Source of the DNA: Phytohabitans maris
GTDB taxonomy: Bacteria; Actinomycetota; Actinomycetes; Mycobacteriales; Micromonosporaceae
Assembly (NCBI RefSeq): GCF_031085175.1
Contig: NZ_JAVHUY010000072.1
Span: 1-37,065, forward strand
Reading direction: 5' to 3'
Length of the DNA stretch: 37,065 nt
This document shows, in pieces, positions 34,831-37,065 of this stretch. The notes beneath the pieces are model-generated. The model was given only the letters and a program-made list of their open reading frames with translations. It was not told where the DNA came from and searched no databases. The number at the start of each line of letters is the position of its first letter. Position 1 is the stretch's first letter. A program made the position numbers and the translations under genes.

Positions 34831-35511
34831 TCAGGTGAAGATCACGTCACTGCACCACATGTAGGCCTGGTCGAGGTGCGAGGCCTGCCAGATGACGAAC
34901 ACGATGTGGTGTCCGGTGTACCCGGAGGTCGAGACGTTGAACGAGATGTTCTGCGCCGGTGCGTACCGCCCGGTCTGCGTGATGAAGTCGAGGTTTCCCC
35001 AACCGAGGCGCTGGGTGGCCGGGTTGAACCCGTTCTTGCTCACGTAGACCCGGAAGTAGTCGGCACCGTGGCTGGCCTGGTCGTACAGCTGGAGCGTGAA
35101 GTTGCGGCCGATGTTGGTCGTCTTCCAGGCTCCGGGCTGGTTCAGGCTGTCGTTCCTGGACAGGCCGTTGCTGCACAGCTGCCCGTCGGGGGTACGAGCC
35201 TGGAACTGTCCACCGAGACCGTCCCGCAGCGCGCTCATCCAGTTCCACATGGTGTCGGGGTTGGCCTGGAACGCCTGCCAGCACATGGGGTCCTGTTGCT
35301 GCATGGCCGGGTTCGTGTGGTTGTTTCCCCAGGTCTGCCAACACTGGTAGGCGCGGGTCGGCGGGCTGACGATGGTGCCGTGGGCCTGGGCCGCGCCGGT
35401 CCAGGGCAGCGTGCCGACCAGCACGGCGAGCAGCAGGACAAGCGCTCGAAGGGGCTGGCGGACGACTGACCGGGACCGCCCGCCGGATTGATGGGGCTCG
35501 TTTGAACGCAC
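34831..35511 (-). CDS. Secreted AA10 lytic polysaccharide monooxygenase
   Basis: A 226-residue copper monooxygenase that oxidatively cleaves cellulose or chitin outside the cell. The signal peptide (1-43) ends AQA, leaving His44 as the mature N-terminal residue that forms the copper histidine brace. The second brace residue is probably His148 in ASHGADYFRVYVSKNG. A conserved YMWCSDVIF end supplies the axial aromatic residue. It has a single domain and no carbohydrate-binding module. GTG at 35511 is chosen because AAGGAGG lies eight bases upstream. A CebR-like box 36 bases before the start suggests induction by cello-oligosaccharides. Confidence 0.9.
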   Translation of the reverse strand: MRSNEPHQSGGRSRSVVRQPLRALVLLLAVLVGTLPWTGAAQAHGTIVSPPTRAYQCWQTWGNNHTNPAMQQQDPMCWQAFQANPDTMWNWMSALRDGLGGQFQARTPDGQLCSNGLSRNDSLNQPGAWKTTNIGRNFTLQLYDQASHGADYFRVYVSKNGFNPATQRLGWGNLDFITQTGRYAPAQNISFNVSTSGYTGHHIVFVIWQASHLDQAYMWCSDVIFT

Positions 35512-35546
35512 TGTCCAATCCTCCTTCTGACGTCGAAGATCATCAA

Positions 35547-35560
35547 TGGGAGCGCTTCCG
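35547..35560. promoter_or_regulatory. CebR-like operator upstream of the LPMO gene
   Basis: TGGGAGCGCTTCCG matches 12 of 14 positions of the CebR palindrome TGGGAGCGCTCCCA, which represses cellulose-use genes in actinomycetes until cello-oligosaccharides appear. Confidence 0.65.
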
Positions 35561-35749
35561 GCAAGTGTCGCAGCTACGGATGGAAATATCAATAATCATC
35601 TGATTTGGTCGTCGGCATCGCCGCCGCCCGGGGGCGGATGTGTGGGTGCGGGCAGCTCTGGAGCTGCCCCGTCTGTGCGTGCGACCGCACAGCTTCCACA
35701 CACACCCGCCGCGCGCTTCGGCGCGAGCCTCGCTTGGGGTGGGCTTGGG

Positions 35750-35915
35750 CCGCGGAGCCGGCAGCGGAGGCCGGGGATTTCGGCGAGCCCGGCGAGCCGC
35801 CGGCCGCAGCGGTGCCCGCGGGAAAGCACCCCAAGAAAACGCTCCGCTGCGCTCCACGTTTCCCCGGGGACCCCGCGCATGCGGTCTGCAACTGGCGCGG
35901 GCCGGGGCAAATCGT
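35750..35915. repeat. Dispersed noncoding repeat, copy C
   Basis: The longest of three related intergenic segments. Bases 35750-35777 equal copy B, 35761-35826 resemble copy A, and the end (GGGCCGGGGCAAATCGTG) matches the end of copy B. Confidence 0.65.
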
Positions 35916-36080
35916 GTCCGGGAAAACGCCGGGAGGCGCCCCTCCCGACCCCGAGGCTCTATAGAGCGGGGCCGGTTGGTCCCGGCGCACGGGACGGGTC
36001 CACAGTAGAGGGAGCGGTCCCAGGCCGATCCGCCCGCCCGTACGGGACCTCGGGCCCTGCACGTACCGCCGGCCCGGCGC

Positions 36081-37065
36081 CTAGACGAGTAGTTCCGATG
36101 TCGGTCAGTGGTCGTAGGCGATCAGTGACCGGGTGATCGGTGCGCCGGTCTTGTTGTTGTGCCAGATCGCGGCGGCCATGGCCAGTAGGCGTTGGGCGAT
36201 GCGGACGGCGACTCCGGTGAAGGTCCGTCCGCCGTGTTGTTCGAGGTCGAGTTGACCTTTGAGGGTGTCGTTGACCGACTCGATCAGCTGCCGGACCTTC
36301 TTGAGCAGCGCCTCGCCGTAGCGGGCTTTGTCCCGCTTGCGAGAGGGCCGCAGCAACTGGATACCCTGCTCGGCCAGGTCCCGCTCGAGTGTCTTGGACG
36401 CGAAGCCCTTGTCGCTGATCATCAGGATGCCGGTGTGCTCGGCGACCACGCCGGCTTCGACCTCGAGCATCGCGGCGAGGACCTCCCGTTCGCCGATCTT
36501 CGGGTTGGCCAGGGCCCACATGATCGGCATCCCGGTCGGGGTGCACACCAGATACAGGCGCAGGCCCCAGAAGAACCGTGAGTGGGAGGCGCAGTAGCCG
36601 TATCCGGCCCACCCGGCCAGGTCCGAGCGTTTCACCGTCGGGCGGGACATGCCGCACGGGATCGGGGTGGAGTCGACGATCCAGTGGTTGTCGAACCAGA
36701 AGTCGCTGTCACGGGCCAGGTCCCGGATGGTCTTCTTGATCAGCGGCAGGGCGGCACGGAGCCGCTTGTTGTAGCCGGGGCGTTGTGGCAGGTAGGGGAA
36801 CCAGGCGCGTAGATGGATCCGGGCGTAGCGGATCCAGTGCGCCTCCGACCGGGCGCCGAGCAGGACCTGGGCCACGGCCAGGCAGACCAGCTCGGAGTCG
36901 GTCAGCAGCGGCGGCCGGCCCAACCATCGCGGCGTCCGGATCGTGTCATCGATCTTCACGTAAAGTGCGGTCAAGAGGGTGTCGAGGTCTTGCGTCACAA
37001 CATGATCATCGACACCCTCCCTCATGCCCTCGCATCGACCCCCGACATCGGAACTACTCGTCTAG
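36081..37065 (-). mobile_element. Complete IS982-family insertion sequence (985 bp)
   Basis: Perfect 24-bp terminal inverted repeats (CTAGACGAGTAGTTCCGATG... at 36081-36104 and its reverse complement at 37042-37065) flank one transposase gene. The right end is the last base of the window, so the target duplication cannot be checked. Confidence 0.92.
36105..37025 (-). CDS. IS982-family transposase
   Basis: A 306-residue DDE transposase. Probable catalytic residues are Asp118 (WIVDSTPIP), Asp205 (MISDKGF) and Glu249 (RQLIESVND). The N-terminal helical domain and the DSTPIPC and SDKGF signatures are those of the IS982 family. The frame is intact from ATG at 37025 to a stop directly next to the left inverted repeat, so the element could still be active. 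GTG at codon 10 is an alternative start. Confidence 0.92.
   Translation of the reverse strand: MREGVDDHVVTQDLDTLLTALYVKIDDTIRTPRWLGRPPLLTDSELVCLAVAQVLLGARSEAHWIRYARIHLRAWFPYLPQRPGYNKRLRAALPLIKKTIRDLARDSDFWFDNHWIVDSTPIPCGMSRPTVKRSDLAGWAGYGYCASHSRFFWGLRLYLVCTPTGMPIMWALANPKIGEREVLAAMLEVEAGVVAEHTGILMISDKGFASKTLERDLAEQGIQLLRPSRKRDKARYGEALLKKVRQLIESVNDTLKGQLDLEQHGGRTFTGVAVRIAQRLLAMAAAIWHNNKTGAPITRSLIAYDH

Larger units (their letters stand above)
35512..36080. other. Intergenic region between LPMO and the IS element
   Basis: About 570 bases without a convincing gene. It holds the LPMO control region, a hairpin GGGCAGCTC-TG-GAGCTGCCC at 35650-35669, repeat copy C, and GC-rich sequence up to the IS left end. 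Short open frames here follow the repeat and show no protein-like pattern. Confidence 0.6.

Overview
The window is chromosomal DNA from a high-GC actinomycete. Supporting signs are very GC-rich third codon positions, many GTG starts, an XRE regulator of the DUF5753 type, a DUF2637 membrane protein, a single-chain acyl-CoA carboxylase, an AA10 polysaccharide monooxygenase with a CebR-like operator, and long antisense open frames caused by GC bias. A member of the Micromonosporaceae or a relative is the best guess, but this is inference. The window ends exactly on the last base of an insertion sequence, as expected where an assembly broke at a repeated IS.

Region 1 (1-8400) is the part I consider most novel. 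It has two XRE-type regulators, an S9-type serine hydrolase, and a tightly coupled five-gene plus-strand operon: GT-B glycosyltransferase, thymidylate-synthase-fold enzyme, nucleoside diphosphate kinase-like protein, radical SAM enzyme, and DEDDh 3'-5' exonuclease. Three of the junctions overlap. The thymidylate-synthase homologue has Asp where thymidylate synthases have Asn. Its Glu69/Cys157/Asp188 correspond, at a constant offset of nine, to Glu60/Cys148/Asp179 of phage T4 dCMP hydroxymethylase. I therefore predict a 5-hydroxymethyl-(deoxy)cytidylate route followed by phosphorylation, glycosylation and radical chemistry, giving a modified nucleotide, nucleoside or DNA base. A dyad (GCGGACA-N7-TGTCCGC) lies upstream of both the S9 gene and the operon.

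Region 2 (about 8760-15650) is a small integrative element. It holds a divergent GntR-family regulator with paired operator-like sites, a DUF2637 membrane protein, a replication-relaxation family protein, several small coupled ORFs, a protein made of an internal duplication, and a large serine recombinase at the right end. I see no TraB/FtsK-type translocase or relaxase. Attachment sites could not be defined.

Region 3 (15790-25650) is a complete selenocysteine locus around a formate dehydrogenase. On the minus strand run selA, selB, fdhA, the four-cluster ferredoxin-like beta subunit, an NrfD-type membrane anchor and a rhodanese. The tRNA-Sec gene lies just upstream of selA, and selD diverges from it on the plus strand. 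fdhA contains an in-frame TGA followed by a bacterial SECIS hairpin with a GGUCU loop, so it is read through as Sec190. The locus therefore encodes both the selenoprotein and its dedicated decoding machinery.

Region 4 (25650-36080) is more ordinary: a methyltransferase gene remnant, a GNAT acetyltransferase, a 1818-residue fused acyl-CoA carboxylase, a secreted GH43-type glycosidase, a cysteine desulfurase, and a secreted AA10 LPMO. Dispersed noncoding repeats lie between genes. Region 5 (36081-37065) is one intact IS982-family element with 24-bp perfect terminal inverted repeats.
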